Assembly (NCBI RefSeq): GCF_029543155.1
Contig: NZ_JARQXA010000005.1
Location: 186,001 to 250,000 of the forward strand
Source: Sphingomonas sp. HITSZ_GF
GTDB taxonomy: Bacteria > Pseudomonadota > Alphaproteobacteria > Sphingomonadales > Sphingomonadaceae
Reading direction: 5' to 3'
Length of the DNA stretch: 64,000 nt
The translations under genes were made by a program, and so were the position numbers. Below the pieces are notes generated by a model. That model saw only the letters and a list, made by a program, of their open reading frames with translations, did no database searches and had not been told where the DNA came from. Of this stretch, positions 6,400 through 15,184 are shown piece after piece (the stretch's first letter is position 1; the number at the start of each line of letters is the position of its first letter).

Positions 6400-8724
6400 A
6401 TGCCTAGTTTCGCCTCCGCCCTGGAATCGACGCTGCACAAGGCTCTGGAGGCTGCGTCCTCCCGTCGCCACGAATATGCCACGCTGGAGCATCTGCTGCT
6501 CGCGCTCGTTGACGACGAGCACGCCAGCAAGGTGATGAGCGCGTGCGGCGTGGACCTGGGCGAACTCAAGAATACCGTCGCCCATTATCTCGACACCGAG
6601 CTCGAGGCGCTGAAGGTGGATCAGGCGACCGATCCGTCGCCGACCAGCGGCTTCCAGCGCGTCGTCCAGCGCGCCATCCTCCACGTCCAGTCTTCGGGCC
6701 GCGACGAAGTGACCGGCGCCAACGTGCTCGTCGCGCTGTTCAGCGAGCGCGAGAGCTATGCCGTCTATTTCCTGCAGCAGCAGGACATGAGCCGCCTCGA
6801 CGCGGTGAGCTTCATCTCGCACGGCGTCGGCAAGGGCGGCACCGCCAGCACCGAGGCCAGCACGCCCAAGGGCGCGGCCGACGAGGACAAATCGGCCAAG
6901 CAGGAAACCAAGGCCGGCAAGGGCGAGAGCGCACTCAAGCAGTTCACCGTCGATCTCAACGAGAAGGCGAAGAACGGCAAGGTCGATCCGCTGATCGGCC
7001 GCTCGGCCGAAGTCGATCGCACGATCCAGATCCTGTGCCGCCGCTCGAAGAACAACCCGCTCTATGTGGGCGATCCGGGCGTGGGCAAGACCGCGATCGC
7101 GGAAGGCCTGGCGCGCAAGATCGTCGAGGGCGAAGTGCCCGACGTGCTCAAGGAAGCGGTGATCTACTCGCTCGACATGGGCGCGCTGCTCGCCGGCACC
7201 CGCTATCGCGGTGACTTCGAGGAGCGGCTGAAGCAGGTCGTCAACGAACTCGAGAAGCTGCCGCACGCAGTACTCTTCATCGACGAGATCCACACCGTGA
7301 TCGGCGCGGGCGCGACCTCGGGCGGCGCGATGGATGCGTCGAACCTGCTCAAGCCGGCGCTGTCGGGCGGCTCGATCCGCTGCATCGGCTCGACCACCTA
7401 CAAGGAGTTCCGCAACCACTTCGAGAAGGACCGGGCGCTGCTCCGTCGCTTCCAGAAGATCGACGTCAACGAGCCGACGGTCGAGGACACGATCAAGATC
7501 CTCGCCGGCCTGCGCTCGGCGTTCGAGGACCACCACCACCTCAAGTACACCCCCGACGCGATCAAGTCGGCGGTGGAGCTTTCGGCGCGCTACATCAACG
7601 ACCGCAAGCTGCCCGACAAGGCGATCGACGTGATCGACGAAGCCGGTGCGATGCAGATGCTGGTGCCGCCCTCGAAGCGCAAGAAGACGATCACCGCCAA
7701 GGAGATCGAGGCCGTGATCGCCACCATGGCGCGCATCCCGCCGAAGAGCGTGTCGACCGACGATACCAAGACGCTGGCGAACCTGGAGACCGACCTGAAG
7801 CGGGTCGTGTTCGGCCAGGACAAGGCGATCGAGGTGCTCAGCTCGGCGATCAAGCTGAGCCGTGCGGGCCTGCGCGATCCGGACAAGCCGATCGGCAACT
7901 ATCTGTTCTCGGGCCCGACCGGCGTCGGCAAGACCGAGGTGGCGAAGCAGCTTTCCGAGCTGCTCGGCATCCCGCTCCAGCGCTTCGACATGTCCGAATA
8001 TATGGAGCGCCATTCGGTGAGCCGCCTGATCGGCGCGCCTCCGGGCTATGTCGGCTATGATCAGGGCGGCCTGCTCACCGACGCGGTCGACCAGCAGCCA
8101 CATTCGGTGCTCCTGCTCGACGAGATCGAGAAGGCGCATCCCGACCTGTTCAACATCCTGTTGCAGGTGATGGACAACGGCAAGCTGACCGATCACCACG
8201 GCAAGACCGTCGATTTCCGCAACGTGATCCTGATCATGACCACCAATGCCGGTGCGTCGGACATGGCCAAGGAATCGATCGGCTTCGGCGAGATGAGCCG
8301 CGACGACGTCCAGGAAGAGGCAGTGAAGAAGCTCTTCACGCCGGAATTCCGCAACCGTCTCGATGCGATCGTGCCGTTCGACTATCTGCCGCCGGCAGTG
8401 GTCACCCGGGTGGTGGACAAGTTCATCCTCCAGCTCGAACTGCAGCTGGCGGATCGCGGCGTCCACATCCAGCTCGACGAGGAAGCCAAGGGCTGGCTCA
8501 CCGAGCGCGGCTACGACAAGCTCTATGGCGCGCGTCCGATGGGCCGCCTGATCCAGGAGAAGATCAAGCAGCCGCTGGCCGAGGAGTTGCTGTTCGGCAA
8601 GCTCGTCCATGGCGGCGAGGTCAATGTGAAGCTGAAGGACGGCGTGCTGAACTTCCAGATCACGCCGGCCGCGCCCAAGCCGAAAAAGGGCAAGAAGACC
8701 GAGGCCGCCAAGGCGACCAAGTAA
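6400..8724 (+). CDS. clpA: ATP-dependent Clp protease ATP-binding subunit ClpA
   Basis: A 774-aa AAA+ unfoldase, the full length expected for ClpA. It has an N-terminal repeat domain (residues 1-145), D1 Walker A GDPGVGKT at 224-231 with FIDEIHT, and D2 Walker A GPTGVGKT at 505-512 with LLLDEIEKAHPD. No ClpB-type middle coiled coil is present. It unfolds N-end-rule and ClpS-delivered substrates into ClpP in the cytoplasm. AGGAG lies ten bases before the ATG. ClpS, often encoded immediately upstream in proteobacteria, is not present in this window. A Lys/Ala-rich tail ends the protein, and a strong terminator follows. Confidence 0.97.
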   Translation: MPSFASALESTLHKALEAASSRRHEYATLEHLLLALVDDEHASKVMSACGVDLGELKNTVAHYLDTELEALKVDQATDPSPTSGFQRVVQRAILHVQSSGRDEVTGANVLVALFSERESYAVYFLQQQDMSRLDAVSFISHGVGKGGTASTEASTPKGAADEDKSAKQETKAGKGESALKQFTVDLNEKAKNGKVDPLIGRSAEVDRTIQILCRRSKNNPLYVGDPGVGKTAIAEGLARKIVEGEVPDVLKEAVIYSLDMGALLAGTRYRGDFEERLKQVVNELEKLPHAVLFIDEIHTVIGAGATSGGAMDASNLLKPALSGGSIRCIGSTTYKEFRNHFEKDRALLRRFQKIDVNEPTVEDTIKILAGLRSAFEDHHHLKYTPDAIKSAVELSARYINDRKLPDKAIDVIDEAGAMQMLVPPSKRKKTITAKEIEAVIATMARIPPKSVSTDDTKTLANLETDLKRVVFGQDKAIEVLSSAIKLSRAGLRDPDKPIGNYLFSGPTGVGKTEVAKQLSELLGIPLQRFDMSEYMERHSVSRLIGAPPGYVGYDQGGLLTDAVDQQPHSVLLLDEIEKAHPDLFNILLQVMDNGKLTDHHGKTVDFRNVILIMTTNAGASDMAKESIGFGEMSRDDVQEEAVKKLFTPEFRNRLDAIVPFDYLPPAVVTRVVDKFILQLELQLADRGVHIQLDEEAKGWLTERGYDKLYGARPMGRLIQEKIKQPLAEELLFGKLVHGGEVNVKLKDGVLNFQITPAAPKPKKGKKTEAAKATK

Positions 8725-8745
8725 GTCTTGCTTCGGAGACCAATG

Positions 8746-8779
8746 CGGGCCGGGAGGAAACCCCCGGCCCGTTTTCTTT
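8746..8779 (+). terminator. rho-independent terminator of clpA
   Basis: GGGCCGGG and CCCGGCCC form a stem around a short A-rich loop (AGGAAAC), immediately followed by GTTTTCTTT. It begins about 20 bases after the clpA stop. Confidence 0.85.
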
Positions 8780-8806
8780 GGGGTGCCAACCGCTGCTCAA
8801 ATCCCG

Positions 8807-8915
8807 CCGTCACCCCGGCCTTGTGCCGGGGTCCACCGTGAGGCGCCGTCGGGATTATGGGCTCTTGGTCAGCCGGCGCGGCTTAGTGGCCCCCGGCACA
8901 AGGCCGGGGTGACGG
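8807..8915. repeat. REP-like pair, family B
   Basis: The left arm CCGTCACCCCGGCCTTGTGC continues to GGGGTCCACC; the right arm (8888-8915) is its complement, with a GGCCCCCGGCAC start. About 50 bases separate them. A near-identical pair is at 38519-38627. It lies between the convergent clpA and FMN reductase genes. Confidence 0.85.
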
Positions 8916-8962
8916 AGTATGTGTCGAAGGCGCCGCGCTCCACCTCACCCCACAATGCGCCC

Positions 8963-9556
8963 TCAGGCCTCCCCCGCCTTCGCCGCCATCGTCGCCTTCG
9001 CCCACCAGACCAGTTCGTCGAGCGCCGTCTTCGCCGAAGGCAGCAGGTTCGCCTCGATCTCCTCGATTGGCTTCTTGCCGAAGACCGGATGCACCGCCAT
9101 GAAATCGCCGCCGCCGATATGCACCGCGGCGTGGGTGGAAACCATCTGCAGCTCCACGCCGATCATGCGCAGATGCTCGAGCGCGCGCACCGCGCCGGTG
9201 CCGCCATAGCCGATCGCGGTGAAGGGCTTGCGGCCCCATTCCGTATAGGCCTGGTCGAGTGCGTTCTTGAGCACGCCGGTGATCGAGTGGTTGTATTCGG
9301 CGACGGTGAAGATGAACCCGTCATATTTGGCGATCGTCTCCTGCCAGCGCACCGCTTCGGGGTTCTGGCTGGGCATCCAGAGATTGGAGGCGATCTCGTC
9401 GAAGAAGGGCAAGGGATGATCGCGCAGGTCGACCAGTTCGACGTCCATGTCGCCGCGCGCCTGCGCCTGCTTGAGCATCCACTGTGCCGGCGCGTCGGCA
9501 AAGCGGCTGGGCCGGGTCGAGCCGATGATCAGGGCGATGCGGGGTTTGGCGACCAT
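8963..9556 (-). CDS. NADPH-dependent FMN reductase
   Basis: A 197-aa flavodoxin-fold reductase. The N-terminal IALIIGSTRPSRFADAPAQW is the FMN phosphate-binding loop, FTVAEYNHSITGVLKNALDQ the central family signature near residues 84-103, and GYGGTGAVRALEHLR the following conserved loop. Related enzymes use NADPH to reduce FMN, quinones or azo compounds. It is divergent from an HxlR regulator 74 bases away. Such regulators often sense quinones or aldehydes and control the neighbouring reductase, so this pair is probably a small stress switch. GAGG lies five bases before the ATG. Confidence 0.88.
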   Translation of the reverse strand: MVAKPRIALIIGSTRPSRFADAPAQWMLKQAQARGDMDVELVDLRDHPLPFFDEIASNLWMPSQNPEAVRWQETIAKYDGFIFTVAEYNHSITGVLKNALDQAYTEWGRKPFTAIGYGGTGAVRALEHLRMIGVELQMVSTHAAVHIGGGDFMAVHPVFGKKPIEEIEANLLPSAKTALDELVWWAKATMAAKAGEA

Positions 9557-9557
9557 G

Positions 9558-9592
9558 GTAACCTCGTGTATGCTGGTTTCTTGGAGTAACCT
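9558..9592. promoter_or_regulatory. direct repeats, possible HxlR operator
   Basis: GTAACCT occurs at 9558-9564 and again at 9586-9592, 28 bases apart, in the gap between the divergent reductase and HxlR genes. The first copy abuts the reductase start codon. The spacing is a little under three helical turns, which would suit two bound dimers. Confidence 0.3.
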
Positions 9593-9630
9593 GATTACGA
9601 AAGGTCGCTACCAGCCAGCAAGGAGGCACT

Positions 9631-10008
9631 TTGGCGTTACCAGATAACCATGCGGATACCGCCCGCTGCGAACATATCAGCCGGTTGCTCGCGCGGATCA
9701 GCGACAAATGGTCGATGCTCGTGGTGCGCGTGCTCGGCCGCGGCCCCCTGCGCTTCAACGCGCTGCGCCGCGAGGTGGGCGAGATCAGCCAGAAGGTGCT
9801 GGCATCGACGCTGCGCGACCTCGAGGAGAACGGCTTCGTCTCGCGCACCGTGACGCCGGTCACGCCGCCCCAGGTCGAATATGCGCTGACCGATCTCGGC
9901 CGCGACTTCCTTGCACCCGTGCAGACGCTTGCCGAATGGGTGCTCGCCAATTCGGCGCGCATGGATCTCGCCCGCGCCCGATATGCCGAGCGCCGGGCAC
10001 AGGATTAA
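9631..10008 (+). CDS. HxlR family transcriptional regulator
   Basis: A 125-aa winged-helix regulator of the HxlR/YodB type. CEHISRLLARISDKWSMLVV is the family opening, with the redox-sensing Cys conserved near residue 13. LRFNALRREV and ISQKVLASTLRDLEENGFV form the recognition helix region, and TPPQVEYALTDLGRDF the wing. The only usable start is TTG at 9631, preceded by AGGAGG. It is divergent from an FMN reductase, its likely target. HxlR members usually repress as dimers and are released by electrophiles; that mechanism is inferred here. Confidence 0.9.
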   Translation: MALPDNHADTARCEHISRLLARISDKWSMLVVRVLGRGPLRFNALRREVGEISQKVLASTLRDLEENGFVSRTVTPVTPPQVEYALTDLGRDFLAPVQTLAEWVLANSARMDLARARYAERRAQD

Positions 10009-10150
10009 GCGTGTATTATCCAACCAGCACACATAGACGGCGGGCATGGCCTGCCACGTCGATTTCACTGTCGCGAATCGTTCCTCTCGCGTAATGCCCA
10101 CCGCATAAGCGGGTCGCGCATGCCACTGAAGCAGCGCGGAGCATTTCTGA

Positions 10151-11353
10151 ATGAACAGCACGAAACAGCGGCTCCTGGTGGCCGCCGGAACCCTGGCGAC
10201 GTTTCTCGCCGGAACCGCGGTGATCGCCCAGAGCGGCACCGATACCGCCCCCGAGGCACGTTACGAAATGGACGTCGGCACCACCGCCGGCATCATGGGC
10301 CAGAGCGACACGCGCGAGATGACGCTGCGCCTCGGCTCGCGCCTCGCCGCCACGGGCGGCGCGCCCAAGGCCGACCACTTCCTGCCCGACGGCATGCGCA
10401 TGGGTCTGTCGGTGCCGCTCACCTCGCCCGAGCCGGGCAAGCTGCCGGTCGAGAAACAGGATGACCCCGAGGAGAAGTTCCAGCGCCCCAAGGGCCGGCT
10501 GCTGATCTTCTGGGGCTGCGGCGCGCATGCCGGCCCCGGCCAGCCGGTGGTGATCGACTTCTCCAAAATGGCCAAGGGCCAGATCCCGCCCGACCTGTTC
10601 AGCGCGCGCATTCCCGCCGAGACCGGCCCGCGTCCGGGCAACAGCAGGACCTATGGCGACTGGCCGAACGGCAAGTCGCGCGCACAGGTGAGCAAACAGT
10701 CGTCGCTGATCGGCCAGCACCGGATCGCCGGCAACTACAGCCCCGAGATCGCCTTCGCGCTCACCCAGGACTTCATGCCGCCGCCCAGGGTGAAATCGGG
10801 CCAGGCGCCGGACGGCTCGACGCCGCTCAACTGGAGCCCGGTGCCCGCCGCGACCGGCTATTATGCCTGGGCGATGAGCGCGAAGGACAATGGCAAGGAC
10901 AGCAGCGACATGGTGTGGTGGGCCTCCTCGTCCAGCCGCCAGTTCGGCGGCGACCTGTGGAGCTGGCTCTCCCCCGCCACCGTCAACCGGCTGATCGGGC
11001 AGAAGATCGTCATGCCGCCCAGCCAGACCAGCTGCACCATCCCGGCCGAAGTGAAGGCCGCGGGTGGCGAGATGATGATGGGCTTCATGAACGCGTTCGG
11101 CCCCGAGGCGAACTTCGCCTTCCCCGAGCGGCCGCGCGATCCCAAGATCGCCTGGCACCCGAAATGGACCGCCAAGGTGCGCTACCGCTCCACCGGCAAC
11201 TTCATGCCCGGCATGCCGAGCATGGGCGAGATGATGATGGGCCAGCAGGGCGACAAGCCGGGAGACAAGCCCGAGGAGAAGCCCAAGCCCTGCAAGCCCA
11301 AGCTGGGCGGCTTCCTGAAGAAGGCGGCGGGGCTGGGCGGCAGCGGCTGCTGA
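10151..11353 (+). CDS. secreted protein of unknown function with Met-rich tail
   Basis: I do not recognise this 400-aa protein. A signal peptide is clear (KQRLLVAAGTLATFLAG, cleavage near AVIAQSG). The mature part contains PKGRLLIFWGCGAHAGPGQP, a SPVPAATGYYAWAMSA block, and Trp/Ser-rich stretches suggesting a beta-rich domain. The last 60 residues hold FMPGMPSMGEMMMG, a Lys/Pro repeat and a Gly-rich amphipathic end that may contact membranes or bind metal. GGAG lies nine bases before the ATG. The gene is flanked by a long perfect hairpin downstream and stands alone, so context gives no function. Confidence 0.75.
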   Translation: MNSTKQRLLVAAGTLATFLAGTAVIAQSGTDTAPEARYEMDVGTTAGIMGQSDTREMTLRLGSRLAATGGAPKADHFLPDGMRMGLSVPLTSPEPGKLPVEKQDDPEEKFQRPKGRLLIFWGCGAHAGPGQPVVIDFSKMAKGQIPPDLFSARIPAETGPRPGNSRTYGDWPNGKSRAQVSKQSSLIGQHRIAGNYSPEIAFALTQDFMPPPRVKSGQAPDGSTPLNWSPVPAATGYYAWAMSAKDNGKDSSDMVWWASSSSRQFGGDLWSWLSPATVNRLIGQKIVMPPSQTSCTIPAEVKAAGGEMMMGFMNAFGPEANFAFPERPRDPKIAWHPKWTAKVRYRSTGNFMPGMPSMGEMMMGQQGDKPGDKPEEKPKPCKPKLGGFLKKAAGLGGSGC

Positions 11354-11359
11354 GCTGAC

Positions 11360-11405
11360 CCCATGGCCGGGAGCGGCGCGCTGCGGGCGCCGCTCCCGGC
11401 CATGG
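11360..11405 (+). terminator. long hairpin after the secreted-protein gene
   Basis: CCCATGGCCGGGAGCGGCG and its complement make an arm of about 19 bp around a short loop. There is no T-run after it, so it may act as an mRNA stabiliser or a weak terminator. Confidence 0.55.
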
Positions 11406-11492
11406 GATAAGTGACTGGCGCGGCTCAAAAAGACGCCAGGGTACTTATGTATATTTACGGGTTGTTCGTCATGTCCGGTCTAAGCGTCGGGC

Positions 11493-13172
11493 ATGTCGGT
11501 GTTGCGTTTCCTGCGGCTGGCCTTCCTGGCCGGCGCGTTGTTCGTGCTGCTGGGCGCGACTGCGCCCGCGCAGGCGCAGGATAGTCGCGACCGCGCGATC
11601 GGCGTCTGCGTGCTGCGCGACACCGGCGGGATGCGCCCCGCCGAGTTGCTCCGCCATCCCGAGCGCTTCGACTGCACGACGCAGCAATACCGGCTGGGCC
11701 CGGGCGACTATTGGGCGATCACCCAGCCGATCGACGCGGCATCGACGGCCGAGCGGCCGCTGCGGATCAACTTCGCCAGCCTGTGGCAGCAGCGGCTTTC
11801 CGCCTATCTGCTCTATGCCGATGGCCGCATCCACCGCTACCAGAGCGATGCGCGCGGCATCACCCCGCTGATCCAGCTCGGCGCGATGGCGGCGCTGCCG
11901 GTGCCCCGATCGGAGGCCAAGCTCAGCCGCATCCTCTGGCATGTCGAAGGCGCCGCCAATGTCCGCGGCATCCTGCTCGGCGCCGAGCGCAGCGACGTGC
12001 AGCGCAACGCCACCACCAACCTTGCCATGGCAGCGCTCTATGCCTGTTTCGGCGGGATGTGCCTGGCGCTGATCGTCTATAATTTCGCGCTGTGGTGCGC
12101 GATGCGCTACAATTTCCAGCTCCATTACTGTGCGCTGCTGGCGATGCTGATCGGCTATGCGCTGTCCTCGTCGGGCGCGATGGCGTGGTTCTGGCCCGAT
12201 CTCGTCAACAACGACCGGCTGCGCTGCAACTATCTGTTCCTCGGGCTCGCCGGCGGCTGTGCGGCGATGTTCACTCGCAGCTTCTTCGAGATCCGCCGTT
12301 CGCGGCTGGTCGACATCTACACGCGCGTCATCGCCGTGGCGGTGCCGGTATCGGGCATCACGGTGTTCCTGTTCGGCGGGTTCAACCTGCGCTTCACTGA
12401 CATGTTCTACACGCTGACCATCCTCGGGCTGGTCTCGATCGTCGTGCCCACGCTGTGGCAGGCCTGGGTGCAGCGCTCGCATTTCCTGTGGCTGTTCTCG
12501 GTCGCCTGGAGCGCGCCGATCGTGCTGGCGATGATGCGGATCATGGCCAATCTCCACCTGCTGCCGTGGAGCTTCTGGCTCGACAATTCCACCGTCCTCT
12601 CGATGATGTTCGAGGCGCTCGTCTCGGCGCTCGCCGTCGCCTATCGGATCAAGTTCCTGCGCGACGAGCGCGACGAGGCGATCGCCAGCGAGGTCCTCGC
12701 CCGCCGCCTGGCCGATACCGATCCGCTCACAGGCCTGCTCAACCGCCGCGCCTTCCTCGCCCAGGCGATCGGCCGGCCGGGCGCGCAGCAGCTGCTCATC
12801 GCCGATCTCGATCACTTCAAGCGCGTCAACGAGACGCTGGGCCATGACGGCGGCGACGAGGTGCTGCGCCTGTTCGCCCGTGCGCTGCGCACCACGGCAC
12901 CGGCGGACGCGCTCGTCGCCCGGCTCGGCGGCGAGGAGTTCGCGGTGCTCGCCACCGCCAGCGCGCCGATCGAGCCCGAACAGCTGCTCAACAAGCTGCG
13001 CCAGACGCGCATGCCCTTCGACCTCAAGGTCACCGCGAGCATCGGCGCCTGCACCGGGCCGCTCGCCGACGACCGCGACTGGAAGGCGCTGTACCGCTGC
13101 GCCGACATCGCGCTGTTCGAGGCAAAATCTGCGGGGCGGGACCGCGCGCGCGCGCGCCGGGAAGCCGCCTGA
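11493..13172 (+). CDS. membrane diguanylate cyclase (7TMR-DISM plus GGDEF)
   Basis: A 559-aa membrane enzyme making cyclic di-GMP. A signal peptide (residues 1-29, ending AQAQ) is followed by a periplasmic sensor domain to about 170. Seven hydrophobic helices of the 7TMR-DISM type run from about 175 to 385, and then comes a GGDEF domain. The catalytic site LGGEEFAVLA is intact near residue 480, preceded by ADTDPLTGLLNRRAF. The RxxD inhibitory site normally five residues before it is replaced by APAD, so product feedback may be absent. It stands alone, with a weak ribosome site. The sensed ligand is unknown; related sensors bind carbohydrates. Confidence 0.9.
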   Translation: MSVLRFLRLAFLAGALFVLLGATAPAQAQDSRDRAIGVCVLRDTGGMRPAELLRHPERFDCTTQQYRLGPGDYWAITQPIDAASTAERPLRINFASLWQQRLSAYLLYADGRIHRYQSDARGITPLIQLGAMAALPVPRSEAKLSRILWHVEGAANVRGILLGAERSDVQRNATTNLAMAALYACFGGMCLALIVYNFALWCAMRYNFQLHYCALLAMLIGYALSSSGAMAWFWPDLVNNDRLRCNYLFLGLAGGCAAMFTRSFFEIRRSRLVDIYTRVIAVAVPVSGITVFLFGGFNLRFTDMFYTLTILGLVSIVVPTLWQAWVQRSHFLWLFSVAWSAPIVLAMMRIMANLHLLPWSFWLDNSTVLSMMFEALVSALAVAYRIKFLRDERDEAIASEVLARRLADTDPLTGLLNRRAFLAQAIGRPGAQQLLIADLDHFKRVNETLGHDGGDEVLRLFARALRTTAPADALVARLGGEEFAVLATASAPIEPEQLLNKLRQTRMPFDLKVTASIGACTGPLADDRDWKALYRCADIALFEAKSAGRDRARARREAA

Positions 13173-13200
13173 TCGCTTGCCCGGAATGCCCGGTGGGGCT

Positions 13201-13419
13201 ATGGCGTTCACCATGTCGGGACGCGCCAGGAAGATCGCCTTCGGGGCGCTTGCCGCAATGGCGCTGATCCCGCTGGCTTCGGCCGATCGCCAGGCCAATC
13301 TCCACATCAACATGGAACGCCCCGGCGACGCCGCGCCGCAGCGGCTCGAGGCCGCGTTCCATTTCGGCCTGGTAGCCGTTTCGGTCCTGGTGACCTGGAG
13401 CAAACGGCTTACGACTTGA
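13201..13419 (+). CDS. small hypothetical membrane protein
   Basis: A 72-aa open frame begins 28 bases after the cyclase stop. It has a basic N-terminus and a hydrophobic helix (KIAFGALAAMALIPLAS), a hydrophilic middle with Arg and Asn, and a second weaker hydrophobic segment (FHFGLVAVSVLVTW) ending in a basic tail. GGTGGGG lies near the ATG. I do not recognise it. It may be co-transcribed with the cyclase. The codon pattern is consistent with coding, but this is only a moderate call. Confidence 0.45.
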   Translation: MAFTMSGRARKIAFGALAAMALIPLASADRQANLHINMERPGDAAPQRLEAAFHFGLVAVSVLVTWSKRLTT

Positions 13420-13450
13420 CCCCCGAAAAGGCTTGCTTACACAAGTGTCA
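13416..13450 (+). promoter_or_regulatory. promoter with palindrome before the acyl-CoA ligase
   Basis: TTGACC (13416-13421) precedes TACACA (13438-13443) by 16 bases, and the ATG follows seven bases later. TTACACAAGTGTCA at 13437-13450 is a near-perfect palindrome over the -10, a likely operator. No Shine-Dalgarno is present. Confidence 0.4.
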
Positions 13451-15136
13451 ATGACTGACCCCGAACAGATCTGGCGTACCGCGTATCGCCACCCCGGCAC
13501 CTGGGACACCGAGTTCCCGCCCCAGACCATGGTCGAGCTGTTCGAGGAAAGCGCCCGCGCCCACCCCCAGGCCCTGCTGCTCGATTTCATGGGCCGGCAC
13601 TACAGCTATGGCGAGACGCTGGACGGTGCCAATCGCGTCGCGTGCGGGCTCAAGGATCTCGGCTATGGCCCGGGCGACCGGATCGGGCTCTTCCTGCCCA
13701 ACGTGCCGCATTATGTCGCCGCCTATTACGGCATCCTCAAGCTGGGCGCGACGGTGGTCAATTTCTCGCCGCTCTACACTGCCGAGGAGCTGAGCCACCA
13801 GGTCGAGGATTCGGGCACGCGCGCGCTCTTCACCATCTCCGCCTCGGCGCTGCTGCCGACCGCGCTCAAGGTGCTCGACCAGAGCGGGCTCGAGCGGCTG
13901 ATCGTCGGCTCGGTCGCCGGCGCGCTGCCTGCCGCCAAGTCGCTCTTCTACCGGCTGTTCCGCGGTGCCGAAGTGGCGCATCGCCCGCATGACGAGCGCA
14001 TCCTCTCCTTCTCGAAGCTGATCGCCAATGCCGGCACCTGCGCGGCGCCCAGGCTCGATCCCGAGAACGACCTGGCGCTGATCCAATATACCGGCGGCAC
14101 CACCGGCACGCCCAAGGGCGCGATGCTCACCCACCAGAACCTGTCGGCCAATGCCCGCCAGGTCGCGCGGCTCGATCCCGAGATGGGCGTGGCCAAGGAT
14201 ACCGTGCTCGGCGTCCTCCCCTTCTTCCACGTCTTCGCCAATACCTGCGTGCTCAACCGCACCGTGGTGACCGGCGGGTCGATCGCGATGCTGCCGCGCT
14301 TCAACGCCAAGCAGGCGCTGGCCGAGCTGCGCCGCACCCAGCCGCGCGCGCTGCCCGGCGTGCCCACCATGTACCAGGCACTACTCGATGCGCCCGGCAT
14401 GAAGCCCGAGGACTTCAAGAGCCTGCGCTTCTGCATCTCGGGCGGTGCCCCGCTGCCCGCCCAGCTCAAGGAGGAATGGGAGCAGATCACCGGCGCACGC
14501 GTGATCGAAGGCTATGGCCTGTCGGAGAGCTCGGGCGTGGTCTGCACCAATCCCTATCAGGGGCTCAACAAGCCCGGCACGATCGGCCAGCCGCTCCAGG
14601 GCACCCGCGTGCGCCTGGTCGACAAGGAAGACCCGACCCGCCCGCCCCCCGAGGGCGAGCCCGGCGAGATCGTCGTCTCCGGCCCGCAGATCATGAAGGG
14701 CTATTGGAACCGCCCCGATGCCGATGCCGAGGTGTTCGTGGACGGCCACTGGCTGCGCACCGGCGATGTCGGGCTGATCGACGAGGACGGCTATATCAAG
14801 ATCGTCGACCGGCTGAAGGACATGATCGCGGTCGGCGGCTTCAAGGTGTTCCCGAGCCAGATCGAAGCAGTGCTCTACCAGCATCCGGCCGTGAAGGAGG
14901 CGCTCGTGATCGGCCTGCCCGACGCCTATCATGGCGAGCTGCCACACGCCTATGTGACGCTCGACGAAGGCGCCGCCGCCAGCGGCCCGGAGATCTGCGC
15001 CTGGCTCAACGGCAAGCTCGGCAAGCATGAGCGGGTGAGCGAAGTGGTGGTGCGCGAAAGCCTGCCCAAGACGATGATCGGCAAGCTCAGCCGCAAGGAC
15101 CTGATCAACGAGGTGATGGCAGAGCGGCAGGGGTAA
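13451..15136 (+). CDS. fadD: long-chain fatty acid--CoA ligase
   Basis: A 561-aa ANL-superfamily ligase that activates fatty acids with ATP and CoA for beta-oxidation or lipid synthesis. The AMP-binding P-loop is YTGGTTGTPKGAM (about residues 212-224), with the A5 motif GYGLSESSG, the A7 TGDVGLIDEDGYIKIVDR and the C-terminal lysine motif KTMIGKLSRKDL. Length and order match FadD. A TTG six codons earlier is possible but lacks support. The gene has its own promoter with a palindrome, and may be leaderless. No other beta-oxidation genes are adjacent, so chain-length preference cannot be inferred. Confidence 0.88.
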   Translation: MTDPEQIWRTAYRHPGTWDTEFPPQTMVELFEESARAHPQALLLDFMGRHYSYGETLDGANRVACGLKDLGYGPGDRIGLFLPNVPHYVAAYYGILKLGATVVNFSPLYTAEELSHQVEDSGTRALFTISASALLPTALKVLDQSGLERLIVGSVAGALPAAKSLFYRLFRGAEVAHRPHDERILSFSKLIANAGTCAAPRLDPENDLALIQYTGGTTGTPKGAMLTHQNLSANARQVARLDPEMGVAKDTVLGVLPFFHVFANTCVLNRTVVTGGSIAMLPRFNAKQALAELRRTQPRALPGVPTMYQALLDAPGMKPEDFKSLRFCISGGAPLPAQLKEEWEQITGARVIEGYGLSESSGVVCTNPYQGLNKPGTIGQPLQGTRVRLVDKEDPTRPPPEGEPGEIVVSGPQIMKGYWNRPDADAEVFVDGHWLRTGDVGLIDEDGYIKIVDRLKDMIAVGGFKVFPSQIEAVLYQHPAVKEALVIGLPDAYHGELPHAYVTLDEGAAASGPEICAWLNGKLGKHERVSEVVVRESLPKTMIGKLSRKDLINEVMAERQG

Positions 15137-15145
15137 CTTCCCTGC

Positions 15146-15175
15146 AAAACAGGCCCCCGGCAGCATGCCGGGAGC
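15146..15175 (-). terminator. terminator on the minus strand
   Basis: Read on the minus strand, GGCTCCCGGCA and TGCCGGGGGCC pair around a very short loop and are followed by TGTTTTGC. It serves the small secreted protein gene that ends at 15185. Confidence 0.7.
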
Positions 15176-15184
15176 CCGTCGGGA

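Noticed and set aside
6346..8610. A 754-aa open frame antisense to clpA
   Set aside because: It is the complement of a strongly conserved gene, rich in His, Arg and Leu with no family motif; a GC-codon shadow.
11469..13403. A 644-aa minus-strand frame over the diguanylate cyclase
   Set aside because: The plus strand encodes an intact GGDEF protein; the antisense frame shows no motif.
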